Assembly: GCA_028336925.1 (NCBI GenBank)
Contig: JAOKVV010000003.1
Location: 85,818 to 124,615, forward strand
Direction of reading: 5' to 3'
Origin: Vicingaceae bacterium
GTDB taxonomy: Bacteria > Bacteroidota > Bacteroidia > Flavobacteriales_E > Vicingaceae
DNA: 38,798 bases
The notes beneath the pieces were generated by a model, which saw nothing but the letters and a program-made list of their open reading frames with translations, had not been told where the DNA came from and did no database searches. Position numbers and translations under genes: made by a program. The stretch's first letter is position 1; every line of letters starts with the position of its first letter. This document shows positions 25,251 to 33,491 of the stretch, one piece after another.

Positions 25251-25266
25251 TACTTTTGCAAAAGTA
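25251..25266. promoter_or_regulatory. Palindromic divergent promoter (two fused -7 boxes)
   Basis: The perfect 16-bp palindrome TACTTTTGCAAAAGTA holds an exact TAnnTTTG -7 box on each strand: 25251-25258 rightward to tdk and 25259-25266 leftward to the acidic protein. The rightward box has a TTG at 25226-25228 (22 nt upstream) as a possible -33; no clear leftward -33 is seen. See finding. Confidence 0.65.
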
Positions 25267-25299
25267 ATCAATAGGTAGTATCTCATTTAATTTGACTGC

Positions 25300-25896
25300 A
25301 TGTTTCTCGAAAATACCATCAATCCAAAGAAAAGAAAAGGCTGGATAGAAGTGATCTCAGGCTCTATGTTTTCAGGGAAAACAGAAGAATTAATCCGTCG
25401 TTTGAAGCGAGCTAAAATTGCCAAACAGAAGGTAGAAATATTTAAGCCAGAAGTAGATAAAAGATATGACGATGAGGATGTAATCTCCCATGATTCCAAT
25501 CAAATACATTCAACTCCTGTACCTTCTTCCTCCAACATTCCATTACTTATAAACGATGAAGAGGTGGTTGGCATTGATGAAGCTCAATTTTTTGATATGG
25601 AACTTGTTTCTGTTTGCAATCAATTAGCGAATCAAGGCATAAGAGTTATAGTTGCAGGGTTAGACATGGATTACAAAGGAAATCCATTTGGACCTATTCC
25701 TGCGCTAATGGCCACAGCAGAATATGTCACAAAAGTACATGCGATATGCGTAAACTGTGGTAACCTAGCCAATCATTCACACCGAATGGCCGAAAACGAC
25801 AAATTAGTTATGCTCGGAGAAACCGAAAGCTATGAACCACTTTGTAGAGATTGCTTTTCAGAATCAAACCAAAAAAAAATAAGAAAAACAGAATAA
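25300..25896 (+). CDS. tdk: Thymidine kinase
   Basis: Type II thymidine kinase, phosphorylating thymidine with ATP in the salvage pathway. The P-loop [11 protein letters not shown] lies at residues 21-31. The Mg-binding segment reads GIDEAQFF. The lasso loop and zinc site are seen as CVNCG and [15 protein letters not shown] matches the nucleotide-binding region of the family. Length 198 is typical. It starts 34 nt from the palindromic promoter and is followed after 6 nt by murF-alr, with which it is probably cotranscribed. Confidence 0.97.
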   Translation: MFLENTINPKKRKGWIEVISGSMFSGKTEELIRRLKRAKIAKQKVEIFKPEVDKRYDDEDVISHDSNQIHSTPVPSSSNIPLLINDEEVVGIDEAQFFDMELVSVCNQLANQGIRVIVAGLDMDYKGNPFGPIPALMATAEYVTKVHAICVNCGNLANHSHRMAENDKLVMLGETESYEPLCRDCFSESNQKKIRKTE

Positions 25897-25902
25897 AATA
25901 AC

Positions 25903-28383
25903 ATGATAAATTTGAGTTATACCACTAATGATATTTGCACAATTTGTGATGGTGAACATTATGGAAATACTCAAGCTATTAATCATATTCTTTATGACAG
26001 TAGAGCACAACAAAAATTCACAAATGCCCTTTTTATTGCTCTAATTGGTGCTCGACAAAATGGTCACAAATTTATTTCACAAGCATTCAGCAAGGGCATA
26101 CGCAGTTTTTTAATTTCTGAAAAAACAAGTATCGATGCGTCCCTTCAGGATGCTACTTTTATATTGGTAGAGGACACCTTAAAGGCCTTGCAACTTTTAG
26201 CTAAGCATCATCGTGAAAGATTTGAATTAGAAGTTATTGGAGTTACCGGCAGTAACGGGAAAACGGTTACTAAAGAATGGCTGTTTCAGCTACTAAAAGA
26301 GCAATACCCTATATGCAGAAGCCCTAAGAGCTATAATTCCCAAATAGGGGTACCCATCTCCATTTGGAATCTAACCCATTCACACAACCTTGCTATTTTT
26401 GAAGCAGGAATTTCTCATCCAAATGAGATGCAAAAGCTTGCATCGATGATTCAACCCAGTATAGGTCTTTTTACCAATATTGGATTTGCTCATGCCCAAA
26501 ATTTTGAAAATCAAGAGGCAATAATTCAAGAAAAATTAGCCCTTTTCTATCAGTGTAAAATCTTAATTTATTGCAAAGACCATAAACAAATTCAGCAGGC
26601 AATAGAAAATTGTAGTCAATTAGATTCAGTCACCAAAATAAATTGGTCTAGAAAAGACTCGGCTGATCTTGAAATTAAGAGCTGTGAAGCTGCAAACGGA
26701 AATACATCCATTATAGGAAGGTACAAAAATGAAACAGTTAAGATATCAATTCCGTTTAATGATGATGCATCTATTGAAAACGCTATTCATTGCTGGCTTA
26801 TCTGCTTGTTGCTAGATACACCAAGGGAGATAATTACAAAAGGAATGCTTCAATTGAGCCCTATTGCCATGCGACTGGAGCTCAAAAAGGGAATAAATGG
26901 TTGTACCTTAATCAATGATACTTATAATTCTGATGTAACCTCCCTTAAAATAGCCATCACCTATTTAAAGCAACAACAACAGCATCCAAAACACACGATA
27001 ATCATCTCAGATATTCTACAAAATAATGTTCGAATAGAGGAAGTATATAAAGAGGTAGCTGATTTAGTAAAAAGGAATCAGATAGACCGAATTATTGCAA
27101 TAGGTTCAGAAATAACTGCTTATAAATCGCTATTCCCTATTCCTTTGGAATGTTACGAAACCACAGCGGAGTTTATTAACCAGATAGACAACCAATCATT
27201 TAGTAATGAAGCTATATTAATAAAAGGAGCTCGCCTCTTTGAATTTGAAAAAGTAACTGAAAGACTTCAAGAAAAAGCGCACACTACTCGCTTAGAAATT
27301 AACTTAAACAGCCTAATAGACAATTTCAATTATTATAAGTCAATACTGAAGCCTGAAACTAAGTTAATGATCATGGTTAAAGCGTTTTCTTATGGAAGCG
27401 GAACACATGAAATAGCTAATATTCTAGAATACTATCGTGCCGACTACTTGGCAGTAGCCTATACAGACGAAGGAATTTCACTACGGAAACAAGGTATTAC
27501 ACTACCGATTATGGTTTTAAACCCAGAGCCTTCAAGTTTTGATAGCTTAATAAGGTTTGGATTGGAGGCAGAAATTTTTAGCATAAGACTATTACGAAGT
27601 TTTTTAGAACATATCAATTCAGCCAACCACACTAATGACTTTTATAAAATTCACTTAAAGCTAGACACCGGTATGAGACGACTCGGGTTTGAGCTAAGTG
27701 AAATGAAAGAAGTTGTAGAACTGCTTAAAGATGAAAAGAGGGTTAAAATCGAAAGCATTTTTTCTCACCTGGCCGCAAGCGATGATGATGAAAAAGATGA
27801 CTTTACAGAGAAGCAATTTGAGCTATTCGATGAAATGGATTGCTATTTAAAACATCTTTTAAAAACCAGTTATAACCGCCATATTTTAAACTCCAGTGGA
27901 ATTCTTCGCTTCCCAGATAAGCAATTCGAAATGGTGCGATTGGGGATTGGTTTATATGGTGTTAGCAATACAGAAATTCATAAAAAACACCTATCACCCG
28001 TTCATCGATTGGTAGCCCATATTTCTCAAATTAAACAAGTAAATGAAGGAGAAACCGTCGGGTATGGCAGAAGAGGAATAATGCCTAAAGATGGAAAAAT
28101 TGCTACTATTTCAATTGGCTACGCCGATGGTATTAGCAGACATTTGGGAAATGGAAAATGGAAGGTAGAAATAAATGGTGCCTTAGTACCTACAATTGGC
28201 TCAATATGCATGGATATGTTAATGGTTAACATTACAGACATTTCTGCAACTGAAGGCGACGAAGTAATCATTTTCGGACCGAATAATTCCATTTATGATC
28301 TAGCAAAGGCTCAAGAAACTATTCCATACGAAATCCTAACAGATATTGGAGGTCGAGTAAAGCGAATTTTTTATCTTGAATAG
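25903..28383 (+). CDS. Fused MurF ligase / alanine racemase
   Basis: An 826-residue fusion supplying two consecutive needs of peptidoglycan synthesis: alanine racemase makes D-Ala, and MurF adds D-Ala-D-Ala to UDP-MurNAc-tripeptide. The N-terminal half has the Mur-ligase P-loop GVTGSNGKTVTKEW at about residue 113, SYNSQIGVP, FEAGISHPNEM and INDTYNSDVTS. The C-terminal half begins near 460 (LEINLNSLIDNFNYY), with the PLP lysine at Lys493 in MVKAFSYGSG, then LDTGMRRLGF, GIGLYGVS, GYGRRG, SIGYADGISR and GSICMDMLMVNI. The fusion is a known arrangement in Bacteroidetes. Its stop overlaps that of the opposing glycosyltransferase gene by 13 bases. Confidence 0.95.
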   Translation: MINLSYTTNDICTICDGEHYGNTQAINHILYDSRAQQKFTNALFIALIGARQNGHKFISQAFSKGIRSFLISEKTSIDASLQDATFILVEDTLKALQLLAKHHRERFELEVIGVTGSNGKTVTKEWLFQLLKEQYPICRSPKSYNSQIGVPISIWNLTHSHNLAIFEAGISHPNEMQKLASMIQPSIGLFTNIGFAHAQNFENQEAIIQEKLALFYQCKILIYCKDHKQIQQAIENCSQLDSVTKINWSRKDSADLEIKSCEAANGNTSIIGRYKNETVKISIPFNDDASIENAIHCWLICLLLDTPREIITKGMLQLSPIAMRLELKKGINGCTLINDTYNSDVTSLKIAITYLKQQQQHPKHTIIISDILQNNVRIEEVYKEVADLVKRNQIDRIIAIGSEITAYKSLFPIPLECYETTAEFINQIDNQSFSNEAILIKGARLFEFEKVTERLQEKAHTTRLEINLNSLIDNFNYYKSILKPETKLMIMVKAFSYGSGTHEIANILEYYRADYLAVAYTDEGISLRKQGITLPIMVLNPEPSSFDSLIRFGLEAEIFSIRLLRSFLEHINSANHTNDFYKIHLKLDTGMRRLGFELSEMKEVVELLKDEKRVKIESIFSHLAASDDDEKDDFTEKQFELFDEMDCYLKHLLKTSYNRHILNSSGILRFPDKQFEMVRLGIGLYGVSNTEIHKKHLSPVHRLVAHISQIKQVNEGETVGYGRRGIMPKDGKIATISIGYADGISRHLGNGKWKVEINGALVPTIGSICMDMLMVNITDISATEGDEVIIFGPNNSIYDLAKAQETIPYEILTDIGGRVKRIFYLE

Positions 28384-29471
28384 TTTTCTATTTTTTCTTT
28401 TAAAGCTTTAATTCTATTGATGAGTGGAGTATTCTCTTTTTTTATTTTTAAACCAGCATATTTGTCACAGTTCTCTAATGCATGTTTAAGATCAAAATCA
28501 GCCTGAGATACACTGTAAAATTTCCCCTCACTTTTCAACTTCTTGGCCAAATACTCTTGCTCCGTTTGCCCTGGAGTAGACACGAGAATTGCCTTTTTAC
28601 CTAATGCTGCCAAGTCCATAATTGAAGAATAGCCGCTGCGGCAAACAATGTGTTTCGAATTTGCCATCTCAACCTCTAACTCTCTAGCAGACAAAAAGGA
28701 ACGAACTTCTATATTATTTGATATTTCCAAAGGATGAATCGTTTCAGGCAGTCCTCTAACAAGTAAAACTCTCCCTTCAAAACTACCTAACTGCTCAATA
28801 ATCAATTCCTCGAATTGAGTTCTAGTAGGTTCAGGTCCAGAAAGAACAATGGTTAAATCACGTTTATGATTTGATTCTGAAACTGCAAAGCCTGAAAACC
28901 TTGATAAAGGGTTAATGAAGTGTACATCTTTTATATCTGTATTTCCATGAGATAAATCTCCCGACAAATTATCATCACCAATAAAGTCTGGCACCCAAGT
29001 TTCTGTAAAATTCTTAGCATGTGATGCTGTAAATGCCTTTAATGCACGTTTACCTAAGGGTGCCTGAATAAAAAGTTGATGTGTGATAAATATAGACGGC
29101 ACTTTAGTAGAGTATACCCCATATCGATTATCAGAAATAACAGCATCAATGGCATGAGTATGTATAAAGCTCTCCAATAAAAGACGCTCATCCTTGAACC
29201 ACTTTATCATCTTTGGGCCCTTATATAACATAAACAGAGCCATACCAATTCGTTTTGGATATTTAACCTCAGGACCAGGGAACACCAAATACTCGTTGTT
29301 GGGGAACTCATTTTTAAGAAGCTTTAATGGCGCTCGATCAGCAGCGATAACTACTTCAATACCCGAACGGGTGAGTTCATTAATTAGCGGTATACAACGC
29401 GATGCATGACCTAATCCCCAGTCAAGAGGACACACCAAGACACGTTTTCTTTGTTGATTAGTTTTTTTCAT
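28371..29471 (-). CDS. MurG/UGT-like glycosyltransferase
   Basis: 366 residues from the ATG at 29471. A longer frame would start at a TTG inside the promoter box. A two-domain GT-B protein: the N-terminal donor-independent half begins KRVLVCPLDWGLGHASRCI with the GHA loop, and the C-terminal half carries a nucleotide-sugar site of MurG type (LTIVLSGPEPTR, IVCRSGYSSIMDLAALGKKAILVSTPGQTEQEYLA; the GxSSIMDLAALG run contacts the donor). It lacks a signal peptide and probably works at the cytoplasmic membrane face. Substrate unknown: a family of such transferases serves glycolipids and cell-wall precursors, and the upstream murF-alr is only a weak hint. The mRNA start is expected a few bases before the ATG. 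Confidence 0.8.
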   Translation of the reverse strand: MKKTNQQRKRVLVCPLDWGLGHASRCIPLINELTRSGIEVVIAADRAPLKLLKNEFPNNEYLVFPGPEVKYPKRIGMALFMLYKGPKMIKWFKDERLLLESFIHTHAIDAVISDNRYGVYSTKVPSIFITHQLFIQAPLGKRALKAFTASHAKNFTETWVPDFIGDDNLSGDLSHGNTDIKDVHFINPLSRFSGFAVSESNHKRDLTIVLSGPEPTRTQFEELIIEQLGSFEGRVLLVRGLPETIHPLEISNNIEVRSFLSARELEVEMANSKHIVCRSGYSSIMDLAALGKKAILVSTPGQTEQEYLAKKLKSEGKFYSVSQADFDLKHALENCDKYAGLKIKKENTPLINRIKALKEKIENYSR

Positions 29472-29480
29472 AGGGTAACT

Positions 29481-29488
29481 CAAATATA
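29481..29488 (-). promoter_or_regulatory. -7 promoter box of the glycosyltransferase
   Basis: Minus-strand TATATTTG, exact TAnnTTTG, 9 nt before the ATG at 29471. It lies 12 nt from the opposing box of the dehydrogenase gene. Confidence 0.6.
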
Positions 29489-29500
29489 ACTATTTGAATC

Positions 29501-29508
29501 TACCTTTG
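29501..29508 (+). promoter_or_regulatory. -7 promoter box of the SDR gene
   Basis: TACCTTTG, exact TAnnTTTG, ends 4 nt before the ATG at 29513, so the mRNA should begin at or beside the start codon. Confidence 0.6.
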
Positions 29509-29512
29509 TAGA

Positions 29513-30211
29513 ATGTTAGCAATTATTACCGGCGCAACAAAGGGAATTGGCAGAGCAATCGCGTTAAAATTAGCTCAGAAAAATATCAATATAGTTGCAA
29601 TCTCGTCTTCAGAACAGAATTTGAATCAACTTAAAAAATTGATTGAAAAGTCTACTGAAGCGACTTGCTATACTCATGTTTGTGATTTAAAAAGTATAGA
29701 CGATCGAAAAAAACTACTCCTAGCGTTAACAATTTACCAAGAAGACCTCTCTATTCTTGTAAATAATTTTGGGCGTTATACTTCCGGATCAATTGATGAG
29801 ATAACTACTCAAGATCTTATAAACAACTTTGATCAAAACGTAGTAACGGCATTTGAAATTTCCCAATTATTTATTCCAACCTTCAAACAGAAGCAGTCAG
29901 GTTTTATTTTCAATATTCTCTCCGTTTTATCAAAAAGTACTAGAGTTTCTGCTGCAGCTTACACCATGAGCAAGCATGCAATGGATGGATTAAATAAATT
30001 ACTAACAGAAGAGCTTAGAGATTACCAGGTAAAGGTATGTGGAATATTCCCGGGATCAGTTAACACTTCGGCATGGGATGGAATAGACGCAGAAAAGCAT
30101 AAAATGATTCAACCCGAAGATATTGCCGAAATTGTTGCAAGTAGTTTAACGTTAAGCGATCATATGTTCGTTGAACGAATAGATTTATCTCCCTTAAGAA
30201 AGGATATCTAA
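29513..30211 (+). CDS. Short-chain dehydrogenase/reductase
   Basis: 232 residues, classical SDR fold, NAD(P)-dependent oxidoreductase in the cytoplasm. The nucleotide motif TGATKGIGRAIA is at residues 7-18, the NNFGRY motif (NNAG equivalent) is near residue 84, and the catalytic serine lies in NILSVLS. The active-site Tyr-x-x-x-Lys is YTMSK, and FPGSVNT follows it. All catalytic residues are present, so it is active; the substrate is not evident. Neighbours give no hint beyond a divergent glycosyltransferase. Its stop overlaps that of the response-regulator gene by 4 bases. Confidence 0.9.
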   Translation: MLAIITGATKGIGRAIALKLAQKNINIVAISSSEQNLNQLKKLIEKSTEATCYTHVCDLKSIDDRKKLLLALTIYQEDLSILVNNFGRYTSGSIDEITTQDLINNFDQNVVTAFEISQLFIPTFKQKQSGFIFNILSVLSKSTRVSAAAYTMSKHAMDGLNKLLTEELRDYQVKVCGIFPGSVNTSAWDGIDAEKHKMIQPEDIAEIVASSLTLSDHMFVERIDLSPLRKDI

Positions 30212-30897
30212 CTCTCTAATCGATATCCTATACCTTTGATGGTTTGAATATATTGTTTTCCTATTTTTTCTCTGATTTTGCGAATATGAACATCAATTGT
30301 TCTCCCTTGAAAATCTATCGAATTACCCCAAATTTCTTTTGTTATCTCTTGTCTTGAAAACACTTTTTGTGGCTTTGATAGAAGTAAAGATAAAAGCTCA
30401 AATTCTTTTTTTGGTAAGTAGAGTTCTTTCCCTTGCTGAATTATTAAGTACCTCTCCTGATCAACCACAATATCATTGTAGACCAACTCGTCAATTACAT
30501 GTTGATTGCCAAACCCAATAGGCTTACGTCTCAATAAGGCCTTTATTTTACTCGATAGCACCCGCGCTTGAATAGGACTAATTAAGTAATCGACAGCTCC
30601 TGAATCCAACCCTGCAATTTGCGTAAAATCTTCTTTCTGTTTTGAATATAAAATAACAAACACCCCCTTTAGTTTAGGGTTATTCTTAATTTCGTAACAA
30701 AGTTCAATTCCATCACCATGTTCCAATTCTACAGGTAAAAATATCAATTTAGGCTTAACAGTTATTGCTCGATCAATAAAGGAATCATCTGCACAAACTG
30801 TTTCAACAATGAAACCATCATTTTCTAACGCCAATTCAAAAAATGGAGCAATTTGAAAATTACTTTTTACGATAAATATATTAGCTACTTGTTCCAT
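30208..30897 (-). CDS. Atypical OmpR/PhoB-type response regulator lacking its phosphorylation site
   Basis: 229 residues: a receiver-like domain (about 1-122) and a normal winged-helix DNA-binding domain (about 135-229; KKEFELLSLLLSKPQKVFSR, TIDVHIRKIREKIG, IQTIKGIGYRL). The receiver has lost the usual acidic pocket. The Asp pair near residue 10 is replaced by Lys11-Ser12, and the phosphoaccepting Asp by Pro55 (KLIFLP where typical members have xLIILD). The conserved Lys before Pro is Ser107. The downstream Ser/Thr is kept (Ser85). Such a protein cannot be phosphorylated in the normal way and would bind DNA constitutively or be controlled otherwise, as known for HP1043 and ChxR. It diverges from a phosphate symporter gene, suggesting control of phosphate uptake (inference). 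Confidence 0.88.
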   Translation of the reverse strand: MEQVANIFIVKSNFQIAPFFELALENDGFIVETVCADDSFIDRAITVKPKLIFLPVELEHGDGIELCYEIKNNPKLKGVFVILYSKQKEDFTQIAGLDSGAVDYLISPIQARVLSSKIKALLRRKPIGFGNQHVIDELVYNDIVVDQERYLIIQQGKELYLPKKEFELLSLLLSKPQKVFSRQEITKEIWGNSIDFQGRTIDVHIRKIREKIGKQYIQTIKGIGYRLES

Positions 30898-30907
30898 ATT
30901 TCAGTCA

Positions 30908-30915
30908 CAAACATA
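30908..30915 (-). promoter_or_regulatory. -7 promoter box of the response regulator
   Basis: Minus-strand TATGTTTG, exact TAnnTTTG, 10 nt before the regulator's ATG. No good -33 is seen. Confidence 0.55.
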
Positions 30916-30966
30916 GTTGATACGATCTCGAAGTGCATTAATTCATCTTTATTTAATCTAAAAGCA

Positions 30967-30995
30967 GGTATTAAGTAATTGTTACTTTAAATACC
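30967..30995. promoter_or_regulatory. Inverted repeat in the regulator-symporter gap
   Basis: The left arm GGTATTAAGTAA (30967-30978) pairs with TTACTT (30982-30987) and AATACC (30990-30995) around a TTG centre, with a 2-nt bulge. It is a candidate operator, or a weak hairpin, in the 276-bp divergent intergenic region. Confidence 0.45.
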
Positions 30996-31063
30996 GCTAA
31001 AAATAGATCCTCGACTTTAATAAATTTAGATTTATTTATTCATTTAATAAGCCTCAATTCTTA

Positions 31064-31078
31064 ATGTTAAATTAACAT
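31064..31078. promoter_or_regulatory. Palindrome upstream of the phosphate symporter
   Basis: ATGTTAAATTAACAT: perfect 7-bp arms around one base. It lies 20 nt upstream of the near-consensus -7 box TCTCTTTG (31098-31105), roughly where an activator would bind. Which protein binds is not known. Confidence 0.45.
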
Positions 31079-31173
31079 ACAGACTGCAAAAACATATTCT
31101 CTTTGAGTAATAGAACTACCCTCCTAACTTAAACTTTAAAAGCTTAACAAAGAGAGGTATAAAAAAATAGAAT

Positions 31174-32874
31174 ATGGAGTTTGGAATAATAGAATTATTG
31201 AATTTGTTAGGGGCTTTGGGGTTTTTCATTTTTGGAATGAAAATCATGAGTGAAGGAATTCAGAAAGCTGCAGGAAATAAGCTCCGCCAAATTTTGAGCA
31301 GCATGACAAGAAATAGAGTATTGGGAGTCTTTACAGGTTTTCTTATTACTCTTTTAATCCAATCTTCTTCAGCCACTACTGTAATGGTAGTTAGTTTTGC
31401 CAATGCAGGATTATTGTCACTTATTGAATCTATAGGTGTTATAATGGGAGCAAATATAGGAACTACTGTAACAGCTTGGTTGATTTCATTCTTTGGTTTC
31501 AAGATTAAAATATCATCCTTTGCTCTTCCTATAATAGCCATTGGCTTTCCAATGATGTTTGCCAAAAGAGGTACATTAAAATCCTTTGCTGAAGTTTTAA
31601 TTGGATTTGCTCTATTATTTTTAGGCTTAGATGCCTTAAAAGGTGCAGTTCCTGATTTAAACCAAAACCCTGAAGTACTTAGCTTCTTAGCCACATTTAC
31701 TGATTATGGGATTCTATCAACTATTTTATTTGTTTTAGTTGGTACTGTTATCACTATCATCATTCAGTCTTCATCAGCTGCAATGGCACTTACCTTAACG
31801 CTTCTTTACACCGACGTTATTACCTTTGAAATAGCTGCAGCTATGGTGTTAGGTGAAAATATCGGAACGACAATTACAGCTAACTTAGCCGCAATTGTCG
31901 CGAATGTACATGCAAAAAGAGCAGCCCGTGCTCACTTAATTTTCAATGTTTTTGGTGTAGTTTGGATGACATTAAGTTTCCCATTTTTTATTGATCTTAT
32001 TAAATGGTTATGGATACCTTTCCAGGAAGGCTTATCATCTGTAATGAGCGATGTAAGTAGCAGTCAAGAAGAACTTCAGCTTTCTTTATTTCATACGGTC
32101 TTCAATATCATAAACACCCTTCTAATGGTAGGATTTGTGCCAATGATTGCACGAATTGTTATTAAAATGGTACCATCAAAAGGCGATTTGGATGAGGAAT
32201 TTCACCTTGAATATATTGGCACAGGAATGATGCTTACTACCGAAGCAGCCATTTTAGAAGCTAAAAAAGAAATAACAAAATTTGGCAAACTCACCAAAAA
32301 AATGGTGGGATTCATTCCTAAGCTACTTGTTGAAACAGACCAAAAACTATTTAAGAAGCTTCTTGCAAGAATTAGAAAATACGAAGAAATAACAGATCGA
32401 ATTGAATCAGAAGTTTCTAATTACTTAGCCAAGGTTTCTGAAGGCGAACTGAACTCATCTGCATCAGAGAGAATAAGAAGTATGCTATCTATTATAAATG
32501 ATTTAGAGCGAATAGGGGATGTTTGTTACCAAATGTCGAAAGCAATTGAACGAAAATCGGAAAAGAAAATTTGGTTTACTCCTGAACAACGACAAAACTT
32601 ACAAGAAATGTTTGTAAAAGTTGATGCTGCAATTACCCTTATGATAACCAACTTAGATAATGACTATAACAAAGTTGATATTGAAAAGGCACATGAATTA
32701 GAAAAGGATATAAATAAATTGAGAAATAGATACCGTAAAGAGCACCTTATCAGCATTGAACAAGGAGAATATAATTTTTCTAGCGGAATTATCTATAACG
32801 ATTTATTCTCTTCTGCAGAGCGAATTGGCGATCACATTATGAACGTGAGTGAAGCAGTAAATGGAGAAATTTAA
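31174..32874 (+). CDS. Na+/phosphate symporter with PhoU-like C terminus
   Basis: 566 residues, NptA/YjbB type of PNaS symporter in the inner membrane. Eight or more helices occupy residues 1-345. They include the two inverted phosphate-binding repeats: QSSSATT (Gln63-Thr69) with GANIGTTVTA, and QSSSAAM (from Gln198) with GENIGTTITA. The C-terminal about 210 residues are helical, with a PhoU-like pattern (YEEITDRIESEVSNYL, SIINDLERIGDVCYQM, AERIGDHIMNVSEAV). In other members this PhoU-type tail is thought to sense or limit uptake. Its own promoter region carries two inverted repeats and faces the atypical regulator gene. Confidence 0.93.
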   Translation: MEFGIIELLNLLGALGFFIFGMKIMSEGIQKAAGNKLRQILSSMTRNRVLGVFTGFLITLLIQSSSATTVMVVSFANAGLLSLIESIGVIMGANIGTTVTAWLISFFGFKIKISSFALPIIAIGFPMMFAKRGTLKSFAEVLIGFALLFLGLDALKGAVPDLNQNPEVLSFLATFTDYGILSTILFVLVGTVITIIIQSSSAAMALTLTLLYTDVITFEIAAAMVLGENIGTTITANLAAIVANVHAKRAARAHLIFNVFGVVWMTLSFPFFIDLIKWLWIPFQEGLSSVMSDVSSSQEELQLSLFHTVFNIINTLLMVGFVPMIARIVIKMVPSKGDLDEEFHLEYIGTGMMLTTEAAILEAKKEITKFGKLTKKMVGFIPKLLVETDQKLFKKLLARIRKYEEITDRIESEVSNYLAKVSEGELNSSASERIRSMLSIINDLERIGDVCYQMSKAIERKSEKKIWFTPEQRQNLQEMFVKVDAAITLMITNLDNDYNKVDIEKAHELEKDINKLRNRYRKEHLISIEQGEYNFSSGIIYNDLFSSAERIGDHIMNVSEAVNGEI

Positions 32875-32877
32875 CTC

Positions 32878-33345
32878 CTAATCGAGGTAAATTATTGTTG
32901 GATTAAGGGTAAAACGAGGCGTACGTATTTCATTACTTCTCCTTCCAGATTGATCAATAACACTAGTGCTAAAGTAAACTGTATCTGTAGGTTTTAGGTT
33001 GTAAAAATCCAATTCAATAAACCTAGTTATCTCACCTTCCACACCCTTATTTAAGCCGGAGGTGTTAATTTTGGGCAAGCGCTCTCCTGCCAGAACTAAA
33101 ACGCTGTCTGTAGGAAAGGTTGATGGTGATTTTAAATGCAACTTCTGAAAGTAATTGGTATCCGATTCAAAATCAGAACCTAAATCTCCGTCGCCATCAG
33201 TAAACGAAAAAATCCATTCCGCTAGAAATTCGCTTTTAATGTTAAAGGAGACTGTTTCTAATACAGGCTCTTTAGGGAAAGTCTTTTCTTTTTCACAACT
33301 ATAAATAAGAAAGGTAGCGAATAAAACAACTCCTATTTTTTTCAT
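32878..33345 (-). CDS. Lipoprotein of unknown function
   Basis: 155 residues from the ATG at 33345, chosen because it begins the lipoprotein signal MKKIGVVLFATFLIYSC (lipobox LIYSC, Cys17); the longer frame adds 14 residues without one. The body is beta-rich (VSFNIKSEFLAEWIFSFTDG, DGDLGSDFE, FIELDFYNLKPTDTVYFSTS, RSNEIRTPRF). The Asp-rich DGDGDLGSD run resembles a calcium-binding loop; this is a visual resemblance only. The GDGDLG plus a domain-end xRTPxF are frequent in Bacteroidetes surface lipoproteins. It stands alone, convergent with the symporter gene at a 3-base distance. Function unknown. Confidence 0.75.
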   Translation of the reverse strand: MKKIGVVLFATFLIYSCEKEKTFPKEPVLETVSFNIKSEFLAEWIFSFTDGDGDLGSDFESDTNYFQKLHLKSPSTFPTDSVLVLAGERLPKINTSGLNKGVEGEITRFIELDFYNLKPTDTVYFSTSVIDQSGRRSNEIRTPRFTLNPTIIYLD

Positions 33346-33473
33346 GATTTTGATTCGTTTTAATTTATCAAACGTGAAAGACATCAATATTATTAACCGA
33401 TTTAAGAGGAAGATTAATCATATTATTATCATTAATACTATAAAATTAATCATTTAAACTAGTTTTTCATTGT

Positions 33474-33481
33474 TATTTTTG
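33474..33481 (+). promoter_or_regulatory. -7 promoter box of the LuxE-like gene
   Basis: TATTTTTG, exact TAnnTTTG, 10 nt before the ATG at 33492, giving a very short 5' leader. Confidence 0.55.
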
Positions 33482-33491
33482 AGGCTCTAAA

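Noticed and set aside
31260-31694. Antisense open frame of 144 codons on the minus strand within the symporter gene
   Set aside because: It lies opposite a strongly conserved transmembrane coding region; it has no promoter box or conserved motif and looks like a frame shadow.
31350-31880. Nucleotide repeats around the two QSSSA/GxNIGTT blocks of the symporter
   Set aside because: They reflect the known internal duplication of the transporter at protein level and are not DNA repeats.
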